DNA of 64,000 nt, taken from contig NZ_JAFBCO010000001.1 of assembly GCF_016907775.1 (NCBI RefSeq), positions 1,736,001-1,800,000 on the forward strand, in the 5' to 3' direction. This stretch comes from Pseudoglutamicibacter cumminsii (GTDB lineage: Bacteria > Actinomycetota > Actinomycetes > Actinomycetales > Micrococcaceae). The position numbers were made by a program, and so were the translations under genes. The notes beneath the pieces are model-generated. The model did not search any database, was not told the origin of the DNA, and worked only from the letters and a program-made list of their open reading frames with translations. Shown here in pieces: positions 36,404 through 44,722 of this stretch; the stretch's first letter is position 1, and every line of letters starts with the position of its first letter.

Positions 36404-36454
36404 TGCGTATCAACTTGCTGTGCGTATCAACTTCTAGTGCTTGGCAACTTCTTG
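36404..36454. repeat. Three tandem 17-bp units
   Basis: TGCGTATCAACTTGCTG, TGCGTATCAACTTCTAG and TGCTTGGCAACTTCTTG follow one another without gaps. They lie between the rpsA terminator and the end of the secretion locus. Confidence 0.75.
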
Positions 36455-36487
36455 TGCTGTGCTGAGCAACGCGTGCCCGGTGCGCAA

Positions 36488-36516
36488 CTGCGGGCGAGCA
36501 GCAAGCCCGCCCGCAG
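36488..36516 (-). terminator. Hairpin at the end of the eccC operon
   Basis: On the reverse strand, CTGCGGGCG and CGCCCGCAG pair across an 11-nt loop, starting 7 nt after the eccC stop. No U-run. Confidence 0.6.
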
Positions 36517-36523
36517 GAGGACG

Positions 36524-39500
36524 TTAGTCCTTCTTCTCTTCGTCGAGGGTCACCAGCTGGATCGTCTGAGGCGCCTCGTTCGGGCGGATCAACATGCCTC
36601 GGCCAGCAGGGAAGTGGCGCGGACGGATCCGGCCGATGATAGGCCCTTCGCCGCTGTCGCCATCCATGAGCAGAGTTACTGCGCCGGCTTCGCGCAGGGA
36701 TGCGAAGAACGGCTCATACATGGTTCGCGATGCGCCGCGAACTCGACGCGTGAGTGCAACATGCAGGCCGATGTCTCCACTCATCGCGAGGAACGGCGTG
36801 AACGCGTGCAACGGCGAGGCCGCGCCTGCGGTCAGCACATCGTAGTCATCTACGAGCAACACGATGCGCGGACCTTCGAATGCTGCGCTCTGTTGCTTGA
36901 GCGGGTCCACCTGTACACGCGACTGCACTTCCTTCACCACCGCGGCCGTCAGCTGTTCTGCGTGCATCGCTGATGCCGCATATCCTCCGAGGTATTCCTC
37001 CGGGATAACGTTCTGCAGGTCACGCCGCGGATCGAAGACAGCGAACACGAGCTCCTCGGAGCTGTACTGCTGCATGAGCTCGTGGGCGAGCACCCGTAGG
37101 AGGCTCGTCTTGCCGGCCTCTTCGTCTGCAAGCACTGCGAGATGCGGTTCGCGGCCAAAAAAGTCCAGGTACCGGATCGTCTGGTTGCGTTCCAGAACGC
37201 CGAACCGTGTGTGACCCGGGGCTGGCGCCGCCGGTAGCTCGTCCACATGGATGTGCGTCGGAAGCAAGCGGACAGTTCGTGGAGTCTGCCGAGGGTAGTG
37301 CATCTTGACGATCTCAACTGCCTCGTTGAACGCCTTGATAAGTCCGTCATCGCTCGGTTCATCGTCGATGCGTGGCAGAGCGACTTGGCCGATGCGGCCA
37401 TCGATGTTGAAACCGCGTCCCGGCCTATTCTTCGGCAGGTGAGCGGCGGTCTTGGAACCGTGCATTGAATCGCTCGGCTCCGTCAACCGCATCTCCAAGC
37501 GCGTTCCGAAGAAGGACTGTTGAGCCATCCGGACTTCATTCCAGCGGGTAGCTGTCGCGACGATGTGGATGCCGTAGCCGCTTCCGCGAGTCAGGAGTGA
37601 GTAGAGCGAGTCTTGAAGGTCCTCGAACTCGTCGATCAATCCGCCCCAACCGTCCACGAAGAGCACCACGTCGCACACATCGAGCTCTGGGTGCTCACCC
37701 GAGGCGAACATTTCACGCATCGTGGATACCGAATCGATGTGCAAGGATTCGAACAGAGCCTCTCGCTCGGTCAAGAGGTCGGTGACTTCCTCAAGGGTTC
37801 GGCGCAAGGATTCTCTGCGCGTACGCACCGCGACACCTGCGGTGTGGGGAAGCCCCTCGATCGCGCGCAAACCTGAACCACGAAGGTCCAGCCCATACAT
37901 AGTGACTTCGCGAGGCGAGTTCTCCAGCGCGAGCGAGAGCGCCATCGTGCGCAGAAGCGTGGACTTGCCGGTTGCCGGTCCACCCAAGATAGCGATGTGG
38001 CCACCCGAGTGGGTCAGGTCAATTTCCCAACGGCCCTGCCACTGATGTGCGGGATCATCCAAGACACCGATCGGAACCATGATGCTGTGTGCCGCGTCGG
38101 CCTGTGGATGCGTTGGCTCTGTGAGTACCTCTTGTGGCATCGAGAGAGCCTGGTCCAGCGTGAGCTTGTCCAGCAGTGGCGGCAACCAGATCGGGTCAGT
38201 CACGGCGGGGTAGCGGCTCATCATGTCCACGGATGCGCTGAGGACGGTCGGTCCTTCGGTATCATCGTCGGCGGTAACGGGTTTCGAGGCTTCGTCCTCG
38301 TCGTCGGCTTCGTCCTGCCGCCTGGTAGCTGTCATGAAGTTCTGCGCGTAGAACTGATCGATCAGAACTACAGGTGTAGAAGCTTCGTTAGCGTTGCTAT
38401 CCTCAGCGGTCTCGATGGCGAGCGGGCCAGAGACGTAACCGGCTTTGAACTGTTCGTAGACGGTCGTATCGACCTTGAGGTATCCGTAACCGGGCAGCGG
38501 TGGCAAGTGGAAAGCGTCGGTGGTTTCCAGCACGGTGCGGGACTCCGCCTCGGAAAGCGTACGCAAACCGAGCCGGTAGGAAAGATACGTGTCCAAGCCT
38601 CGAAGCTTTCCGGCTTCGAGGCGCTGCGAGCTCAGTAGCAAATGCACGCCGATCGAACGGCCGATACGACCGATCGACATGAACAAGTCGATGAAGTCCG
38701 GCTGGGCGGTCAAAAGCTCACCGAACTCGTCAATCACGAGGAACAGGTGAGGCATGACCGGAAGGTCAGGATTACGACGCCGCGCACGCTGATAATCAGT
38801 GATGGAGGCGATGTTGCCCGCCGCTTTCAGCTGCTCCTGACGCCGCAGGATCTCACCTTCGAGGCTTGCATAGATACGGTCGACGAGCGAGACATCGTCT
38901 GCGAGGTTCGTGACGATTCCGGACACGTGCGGGATGCCCTTGAACGGGGCGAACGTAGCGCCACCTTTGTAGTCGACCAGAACCAGGTTGAGCTGTTCAG
39001 GGGAGTGAGTCAGAGCTAGGCCGAGGACCAACGTTCGCAGAAGCTCCGACTTACCGGAACCGGTCGCACCCACACACAGGCCGTGAGGACCCATGCCGTG
39101 CTGTGCGGCCTCCTTGATGTCTAGCCGCACCGGCTTTCCCTGCTGATCCAAGCCGATCGGAACCGTCAAGAAATCTGGTCCGAAGTTCGGTTCCCACGAC
39201 CTTTGCAGGTGTTGTTCATCGAGCTCCTTGAGGCCGAGCAACTGCGTGAACTTCATGCCCGCTTGCTGCTCGGAGTGCTCGAGCGAATCATGTGAAAGCC
39301 GCATCGGCGCCAACACGCGGGAGATCGCTTGGGCGAGCGCCACATCGGACTCATCCAAAACACCCGTGTGCCGTTGTGCCACGGAACCGTCAGCGTCCAG
39401 GCGCTGAACCTCAACCTCGGCTACGGGCACGGCTGCGCCACCGTCACTGAGGCCAGCCTGATTCTTTCGGTCCTTGTTCTTGTTGTGTATTGAGTTGTTG

Positions 39501-40648
39501 TTTTGTACGAGGCGAGCGGAAACATCCCCGGGTTCCTCGAGCTGATTCCGCAGCGCGTGGATGACGGTGATGCCCATCATCTCGAGGTCGGTTGCCGCAC
39601 CGGCGCTGAAGTTCTCTACCGGGCCGCTGTGCCTAAGGTCGATCACGAGCAGGCGCGGCTGGTTGAGATTGACCACTGTGTGGTTAGCAGGGGTACGGCG
39701 CAGCTCCGCGGTGGTCTGATAGCGGCGCTGAATGTTGCTGCGCAGAAGCGCAGAAAGCTCCGACATCGTTTCGCTGATGCGGGGGACTGGCCCAAACGCC
39801 GTCGGCTGCTCTTGATCGAGAATATGGGGGAGCCGGCGCACCCATTCCCAATTCTCTCGTGCCGCCGGTGGAACGAGGAATGCGAGTTGGAGGTCCTCAG
39901 GTGAATGAAGTGACACAGCTTGCAACACGAGATTTCGGATCGCCTGGTCACAAAACTCGGTGTCCCCGATGACCGAAACCGTGTGGTCCGCACCTAGATG
40001 CACACGCAAAGGCATATCGGGGGTGGTCGCGAACCGATCCTGAAGCACCTCAAGCTGCTGCTCGAGGTGCGGATCCGTGCTTTCGATGGATTGATCCTCG
40101 CCTTCAAGGCGGAACTCAACACCGGTCGCATCGCCGATGCCGCACCGGACGTTGAGGTAGTCGCTGTGTTGGCGCCGCCGCTCCCACAGCCGGGACGGGG
40201 TAGAGATCATCTCAACAAGAGCGCTCGTGCGAGGATCTGTCACCTGCGCGCGTGAACGTCGCTCCGCTTCTTCCGTACGCAGTTCGTGGTGTCGTTCCTC
40301 GAGGTATTCAAGGTAGTTATCTCGCAGTTGTTTGCGGCGCCGGGTCTGCTTCCCGTTCTGAGAGGTCATCATGACAATCGCGCCGATGACCGTCACGATC
40401 ATCATCAACGCACCAACCGCCGCGAACGGCGAGCCCCTAAACAGCATCATGACGGTCATCGAACCCGCCATACCCAGCAGCGGAATGAGACCCATGAAGC
40501 CCATAGCACCGGACCCGCCTTCCTCGATCAAGGGAGGTCGTCGGATGGTCGCCAACTCGGGGTCGGCGGCAGGCGGTTCGGAACGAGCCGGACGGTGAAA
40601 GAGCCCGTTCGCTTCGAGTGCGGTCAGTGATCGGCTGTCTAGAGTCAT
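36524..40648 (-). CDS. eccC: Type VII secretion ATPase EccC
   Basis: A 1374-aa FtsK/SpoIIIE-like motor of a type VII secretion system, with both halves (EccCa and EccCb) in one chain. Two membrane helices lie at residues about 48-95. Three ATPase domains follow, with P-loops GATGSGKSE (about 525), GGPATGKST (about 890) and ADEEAGKTS (about 1175); the first has Walker B LFLVIDEFGEL near 638. Domain 3 lacks the usual glycines of the P-loop, as is common. An Asn/Lys-rich insert (around residue 390) sits before the first ATPase domain. Its ATG overlaps the stop of the ParA-like gene by 4 bp. Confidence 0.95.
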   Translation of the reverse strand: MTLDSRSLTALEANGLFHRPARSEPPAADPELATIRRPPLIEEGGSGAMGFMGLIPLLGMAGSMTVMMLFRGSPFAAVGALMMIVTVIGAIVMMTSQNGKQTRRRKQLRDNYLEYLEERHHELRTEEAERRSRAQVTDPRTSALVEMISTPSRLWERRRQHSDYLNVRCGIGDATGVEFRLEGEDQSIESTDPHLEQQLEVLQDRFATTPDMPLRVHLGADHTVSVIGDTEFCDQAIRNLVLQAVSLHSPEDLQLAFLVPPAARENWEWVRRLPHILDQEQPTAFGPVPRISETMSELSALLRSNIQRRYQTTAELRRTPANHTVVNLNQPRLLVIDLRHSGPVENFSAGAATDLEMMGITVIHALRNQLEEPGDVSARLVQNNNSIHNKNKDRKNQAGLSDGGAAVPVAEVEVQRLDADGSVAQRHTGVLDESDVALAQAISRVLAPMRLSHDSLEHSEQQAGMKFTQLLGLKELDEQHLQRSWEPNFGPDFLTVPIGLDQQGKPVRLDIKEAAQHGMGPHGLCVGATGSGKSELLRTLVLGLALTHSPEQLNLVLVDYKGGATFAPFKGIPHVSGIVTNLADDVSLVDRIYASLEGEILRRQEQLKAAGNIASITDYQRARRRNPDLPVMPHLFLVIDEFGELLTAQPDFIDLFMSIGRIGRSIGVHLLLSSQRLEAGKLRGLDTYLSYRLGLRTLSEAESRTVLETTDAFHLPPLPGYGYLKVDTTVYEQFKAGYVSGPLAIETAEDSNANEASTPVVLIDQFYAQNFMTATRRQDEADDEDEASKPVTADDDTEGPTVLSASVDMMSRYPAVTDPIWLPPLLDKLTLDQALSMPQEVLTEPTHPQADAAHSIMVPIGVLDDPAHQWQGRWEIDLTHSGGHIAILGGPATGKSTLLRTMALSLALENSPREVTMYGLDLRGSGLRAIEGLPHTAGVAVRTRRESLRRTLEEVTDLLTEREALFESLHIDSVSTMREMFASGEHPELDVCDVVLFVDGWGGLIDEFEDLQDSLYSLLTRGSGYGIHIVATATRWNEVRMAQQSFFGTRLEMRLTEPSDSMHGSKTAAHLPKNRPGRGFNIDGRIGQVALPRIDDEPSDDGLIKAFNEAVEIVKMHYPRQTPRTVRLLPTHIHVDELPAAPAPGHTRFGVLERNQTIRYLDFFGREPHLAVLADEEAGKTSLLRVLAHELMQQYSSEELVFAVFDPRRDLQNVIPEEYLGGYAASAMHAEQLTAAVVKEVQSRVQVDPLKQQSAAFEGPRIVLLVDDYDVLTAGAASPLHAFTPFLAMSGDIGLHVALTRRVRGASRTMYEPFFASLREAGAVTLLMDGDSGEGPIIGRIRPRHFPAGRGMLIRPNEAPQTIQLVTLDEEKKD

Positions 40649-41652
40649 GATGCAGCTTTCGCGACGGCGAGCACGGTTGCGCCGAGCTGTGCCGTTTGGA
40701 GTCGTAGCCTTTCTGAGAGCAGGTCCATGTTGAGCCGCCCGCCGGTTGCGACGTGGGCGTCGAAGCTCAGCTCAGGCAAGTAGTGTTTGCGGCTCGCCGG
40801 CAGATAAGTGCGCAGATTCGTCTGGCGGACGGCTTGCTTGGTTGCACGGATCTGTTTGGGCGAAGCATGGATGCTGTCCACGAGGATCGGAATGATCCCG
40901 ATGTGCGGGAAGCGTTCGTGAATGTACTTACAGAACGCTTCGCTGACGTCTATCGCGGCCGGATACATCGGAATCGGAACGATAAGCGCGTGAAGGCCTG
41001 GATAGAAGGCATTGATGACCTGTTCGGTCATCGGCAGGTCAAGCAACGCTACAGACGCTTTTTCCGAGAGGAACTGGAAACTGTTGTGCAACAGCGCTTT
41101 GTCATCCAGGTGCTCTTCGCTTTCACCCCAGGGGATGTACCGCAGATAACGGTTGATTTCATCAGAGAACGTCCGGTAGTTCTGGTTGACGGCCGTATTC
41201 TTCTGATTCATAAGCTCAGAGAGCAACGCGAGACCTCGCTCATCGCTGACCTTGCGTGGATTTCGAGGACCTAAGCGGCGGAGCGTTGCGCCGTCACGGT
41301 TCAGTACATCCACGGCGAGGATTGATTCTTTACGGCCGTTCGCTAGCTGGTGCCCCAAGAGAGCTACAGTCGAGCTTGCGCCGGCCCCACCCAGTGGACT
41401 GGTGATACCGATGCGGCGCCCCGTAATGACAGATGTCTGGCATCCCTTCAAAGCGCGCTGATACGCCTCCGGGAACGGGTCAGACAGCAGCAGGTGTACA
41501 ACGCCACGGGTTGCGCGAACCCACCACGAATCGCCTCGAGTTGTTGACGTGTATTTCGGGGTCGAAGATTTCTTCTCCGGGCGCGCCGGTTGCTTCTTCT
41601 TTAGAGGATGCGTCGGCATCTTGGTCTTGGAAAACATATTCAGGAAGTCCAC
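40645..41652 (-). CDS. MinD/ParA-like protein with degenerate P-loop
   Basis: A 335-aa protein with the SIMIBI/ParA fold. The N-terminal 75 residues are basic and Lys/Pro-rich and lead to SVITGRRIGITSPLGGAGASST. At the P-loop both lysines of the deviant Walker motif are replaced (PLGGAGASST instead of a KGG-x-GKT/S pattern), as in some TadZ/CpaE proteins. DVLNRDGATLRRLG and VALLDLP occupy the later nucleotide-site positions. ParA-like genes such as espI accompany ESX loci; a scaffold or positioning role is inferred. It lies between eccD and eccC. Confidence 0.75.
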   Translation of the reverse strand: MDFLNMFSKTKMPTHPLKKKQPARPEKKSSTPKYTSTTRGDSWWVRATRGVVHLLLSDPFPEAYQRALKGCQTSVITGRRIGITSPLGGAGASSTVALLGHQLANGRKESILAVDVLNRDGATLRRLGPRNPRKVSDERGLALLSELMNQKNTAVNQNYRTFSDEINRYLRYIPWGESEEHLDDKALLHNSFQFLSEKASVALLDLPMTEQVINAFYPGLHALIVPIPMYPAAIDVSEAFCKYIHERFPHIGIIPILVDSIHASPKQIRATKQAVRQTNLRTYLPASRKHYLPELSFDAHVATGGRLNMDLLSERLRLQTAQLGATVLAVAKAAS

Positions 41653-41667
41653 CCTTCCGGCCGGTGT

Positions 41668-42987
41668 TTACCCCTGGAACGTCTCGATCAGGCGCGCGTA
41701 GAGGCCGAACGCACCCACCAGAACAGGGAAAATAGACAGTGTGAGCAAGGTTTCGATGCGGCGAGCACCCAGACGTAGACCCGCCGAGACATGCGCCGGG
41801 ATTCGCCACAACGGTTGCGTCAAAATGAGGACCAACAAAAGCCCAAGTGCACCAGGCATAATCCATTCAGGCATCGATACGAACGGCAACCCGGCCCAGA
41901 AGACCCCGCCGATCACCGCGGCACCCAGCATGCACGTCTTCTCTGAGACCAGCGGCATGTGACGCGACCGCAAAGTCACCAACGCCATCGTGATCAAGAC
42001 GAGCGACGTGATCCACGGATTATCTCCGGTGGGCCCGAGCAAGAACACAGCGGTGAGCATCGTGAAGCAAATGAGCCACATCATGACCGCCATACCGGCG
42101 TGAGCGCGCATGACACGCGAAGCAACCGAGCTGCGGTACGGACGTTGACCGTCGGCGAGGTCATCGTCAACGCGGCTGAGTCCCGAGAGGATCAAAGCGA
42201 TACGCGGGATCAAACCAACCAGAACGCCGCTGAGGGTCAGCATCCACAAGCCGAGGTGCTGAAAGCTCAAATCCAGAGTGAAACCGAGGTACCACAGGCC
42301 CGCTGTCGTGATTGAGGCTATGCCGATCAGCAACGCGGTTTTCCAAGCTCTGTGGTTGAGTGCGAGCGTCAAGAGAGTCGAAGCGATCCATGCGTGGGCG
42401 ATCATCCACCCGGTGAACGGAGCCGGCCCCGCTAAGAAAAGAGCGAGGGCTAGAAGCGTTGCGGATATGGCCGTGAGCTCGATGTCGGTAGCCCACCAGC
42501 GGTGGTCGATGACCGCCATCGCCACGAGAGGCACGGCCGCTGCGGCTAGTGCCCAGGTGAGGAATGAGTCACTGTCTGGTGCCGGCAAGAGTCGCAACGC
42601 GAGGGGGACTGCCAGAAGCAGGACCAGCACCGTGCTCAGCAACCGGCCTTTGGTAAAGCGGACGGTGCTTGCCTGGTCGGCTGTGAGTTCCGCGCTCGTA
42701 TCGGCTAGGTCGTAGACGACGGGGGAGCGGACGATCTCGTCGCGGCGGTCCAATCGGATCAGGGAACCATCAGTGATCTGTGCGTCCGCCAGCGTTTCAT
42801 GGAGCGCAAGACTGCCTCCACCGACCGGCGTCAACGTGAGCTCCTGAGGCGCTGCTTTCACACCGGTGTGGGTGTGTTTCAGGATCTGCGGAATGAGTTC
42901 CCCGACGCTCACACCCGAAGGCAGCAACATTTCGACGTTGCGGTCTGCTGCCAAGACCGTGATTCTGCGGTATCCGGTGTTCACCAT
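41668..42987 (-). CDS. eccD: Type VII secretion membrane channel protein EccD
   Basis: A 439-aa protein. Residues 1-85 form a ubiquitin-like domain (YRRITVLAADRNVEMLLPSG, then LTLTPVGGGSLALHETLADA), which is the EccD/YukD hallmark. About eleven membrane helices follow from residue about 115 to the end, the EccD pore-lining layout. It overlaps the small EccB-like gene by 7 bp (ATGGTGA) and is followed 15 nt later by the ParA-like gene. In ESX systems EccD is the main inner-membrane component and dimerises around EccB, EccC and EccE. Confidence 0.92.
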   Translation of the reverse strand: MVNTGYRRITVLAADRNVEMLLPSGVSVGELIPQILKHTHTGVKAAPQELTLTPVGGGSLALHETLADAQITDGSLIRLDRRDEIVRSPVVYDLADTSAELTADQASTVRFTKGRLLSTVLVLLLAVPLALRLLPAPDSDSFLTWALAAAAVPLVAMAVIDHRWWATDIELTAISATLLALALFLAGPAPFTGWMIAHAWIASTLLTLALNHRAWKTALLIGIASITTAGLWYLGFTLDLSFQHLGLWMLTLSGVLVGLIPRIALILSGLSRVDDDLADGQRPYRSSVASRVMRAHAGMAVMMWLICFTMLTAVFLLGPTGDNPWITSLVLITMALVTLRSRHMPLVSEKTCMLGAAVIGGVFWAGLPFVSMPEWIMPGALGLLLVLILTQPLWRIPAHVSAGLRLGARRIETLLTLSIFPVLVGAFGLYARLIETFQG

Positions 42988-43268
42988 TCGGCAACCTCAT
43001 CGACGGTGCGCTGAATCGGCATCGATTCCTTTGTGGGCGTCCAGGTGCGGTTCATACGCTCTTTTTCTTTTTGGAACAGGCTTGAGATGAATGAGAAGCC
43101 AACGCAACCGGCACATATGAGAGCGGCGATAATCAGACCGATCACGACGTGTTTGATGCCGGTCATGAAGGTTCGGCGGCGACGGTCATTGCCGTAAAGA
43201 AGCGCGAGGCTGAGTCGTTGCCGACGAACAGCTACTGATTCGAGGATCTGTTCGTCATGGTTTTGCAT
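42981..43268 (-). CDS. Small EccB-like single-pass membrane protein
   Basis: A 95-aa protein: an N-terminal cytoplasmic part with SVAVRRQRLSLALLYGND and RRRR, one membrane helix (about residues 38-60, VVIGLIIAALICAGCVGFSF), and a short tail of about 35 residues. Position as first gene before eccD and the Arg-rich lead-in to a single helix resemble the N-terminus of EccB, but the 400-residue periplasmic domain of EccB is absent, with no remnant found in the adjacent sequence. The ATG at 43268 follows AGGAGG by 3 nt. Identification as a reduced EccB is inference; an EssA-like anchor is an alternative. Confidence 0.6.
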   Translation of the reverse strand: MQNHDEQILESVAVRRQRLSLALLYGNDRRRRTFMTGIKHVVIGLIIAALICAGCVGFSFISSLFQKEKERMNRTWTPTKESMPIQRTVDEVAEW

Positions 43269-43614
43269 GGGCCTCCTCAGCGCATTCACAGAAGCGGAAA
43301 GTGATAGCGGCCCGATTATGCGCGCCCTACGTTACAAGCGAGTTAATGGCTCTGGTCAATCCAGTGACGTAAGGTTCCGCGAATGTTTAGCAAATGTGTT
43401 CTACGAAACAGTAACTAATTCATTCGCCCCAAGATCACGGTTCTAAATCGGGTTAACGCAACTTCAACAGATTAAAGAATGGGAATTCTTGGGGGTTCAA
43501 TCTCGGAGTTCACGGGAGTAGCGTGACCAACGTTGGTCTGGGGCTTGGTGTGCGTAACAAGCCGGGGTCCCCGGGCTAATACATCAATTGGAAAGCTTTT
43601 GAAGGGACATACCA
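43269..43614. other. Divergent regulatory region of the secretion locus
   Basis: This 346-bp spacer separates the leftward membrane-machine operon from the rightward substrate operon and has no credible gene. It is A/T-rich between about 43370 and 43480. It holds an inverted repeat AAGAAT-GGGA-ATTCTT (43475-43490), a candidate operator. A GC-rich CCGGGGTCCCCGG hairpin lies near 43560. GAAGGGA about 9 nt before 43615 is the first WXG100-like gene's ribosome-binding site. Confidence 0.5.
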
Positions 43615-43950
43615 ATGAAGTTCGATATGGGATCGCAGACCCTCGCAACTCTGAACCAGAAGACCTCCGGATCCAACGATGACCTGGGTGGTCTTGTTCG
43701 CCAGCTCGTTGACGCTGTTTCTCCACTTGAGGGCAAGTTCAACGGTCAGGGTCGCGTAAAGTTCGACCAGTTCAAGGCTCGCACCGACGAGATCGCTGCG
43801 GACTTGAACTCCTCCCTGTCCAGGATTGCTCAGGGTCAGTCTGAGATGAATGTAGCTACTCAGACTGGCGACCAGGAGACTGCAGACAACTCGACTCGCA
43901 ACGAGTCCTCTGCAAACTTTGACGGCGCTCGTTTCTCGTCGTCCCGCTAA
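43615..43950 (+). CDS. WXG100-like protein, variant FNG motif
   Basis: A 111-aa, all-helical protein of the size of ESAT-6/CFP-10 proteins. Two helices are joined near residue 43 by FNGQG where the family has W-x-G, followed by a helix VKFDQFKARTDEIAADLNSSL. The last about 35 residues are Asn/Gln/Ser/Thr-rich and probably flexible. No signal peptide is present, as expected for type VII substrates. It is the first gene after the divergent promoter, 90 nt before the second WXG100-like gene. Pairing of the two as a heterodimer is inferred. Confidence 0.8.
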   Translation: MKFDMGSQTLATLNQKTSGSNDDLGGLVRQLVDAVSPLEGKFNGQGRVKFDQFKARTDEIAADLNSSLSRIAQGQSEMNVATQTGDQETADNSTRNESSANFDGARFSSSR

Positions 43951-44040
43951 TTCTTCAACAGCATAGTCTTTGCTGATTCTTATTTGATTTTTATTTTACG
44001 CACAAGTAAATCTTTCTCACTTAGTCTTTTAGGAGCAATC

Positions 44041-44346
44041 ATGTCTTTGGATCGTATTTCGTTTGACACCGGTGTTTCTGGTCAGGTTCAGGGTGACATT
44101 CAGGGCATCATTTCCCGCCTTGAGAGCCTGATCAGTGAGCGTGACGCTCAGGTCGCTGAAGCTATGGCCGACTTCCAGATGGACGGCGTGGACGCTGAAT
44201 ACCAGCACGTTGAGAAGCGTTGGCACAACGCTTCGAACGAGGTTCGCAGCATCATCAACTTGGTTCGCCAGACCCTGTCGAACAACGACGAGACTGCAGT
44301 CAGCACGCAATCCCGCGCACGCAACGCAGTCGCAAACATCGGCTAA
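44041..44346 (+). CDS. WXG100-like protein, partner
   Basis: A 101-aa helical protein. The turn between its two helices holds RWHNASNEV (residues about 59-67), keeping the Trp of W-x-G but not the Gly. The first helix GDIQGIISRLESLISERDAQVAEAMADF and the second VRSIINLVRQTL are amphipathic. The start at 44041 is chosen because AGGAG lies 6 nt ahead; an upstream in-frame start at 43984 has no ribosome-binding site. It probably pairs with the preceding protein and is exported through EccC. Confidence 0.8.
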   Translation: MSLDRISFDTGVSGQVQGDIQGIISRLESLISERDAQVAEAMADFQMDGVDAEYQHVEKRWHNASNEVRSIINLVRQTLSNNDETAVSTQSRARNAVANIG

Positions 44347-44392
44347 CAGCGGCCTCTAAGGCCCGGAAATTCTGTTCCGGAAGGTTGTGACT

Positions 44393-44722
44393 ATGTTCTA
44401 TTCCATTCAGCATCCTGACGCCACGGGGACCGTTGCTGCGACGAACGGTGCCGCTGAAGAGCTAACTGCTGCAATGACCGAACTCTCAAATGCGTTCGTG
44501 GCGGCTGGCGGTGCTCTGCCGCATTCGCCAGTCGTGACGAACGCCCTGGCAGCTGTCTTTATGGGAGCACTCCAGCCTGCATCGGAGTCGGTCATCAACC
44601 GGGTCAACACAGCAACCAGCAGCACGAGCATCGCGCTCAGCGCGTACTTGCAGGGCGACCAGCAGATGAGCGCCCACGTGTGCGTGGCTCCAACTAAGCC
44701 CGATATGCCGGGGGTGAGCTGA
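44393..44722 (+). CDS. Small helical protein of the secretion locus
   Basis: A 109-aa protein of no family I can name. It is Ala/Ser/Thr-rich with predicted helices (TGTVAATNGAAEELTAAMTE and VVTNALAAVFMGALQPASES) and no signal peptide. GGAAGG lies 9 nt before the ATG. Its stop codon touches the start of the 426-aa gene, so the two are translationally coupled. By analogy with the small helical partners encoded before LXG effectors in Firmicutes, it could be a targeting partner of that protein; this is inference only. Confidence 0.7.
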   Translation: MFYSIQHPDATGTVAATNGAAEELTAAMTELSNAFVAAGGALPHSPVVTNALAAVFMGALQPASESVINRVNTATSSTSIALSAYLQGDQQMSAHVCVAPTKPDMPGVS

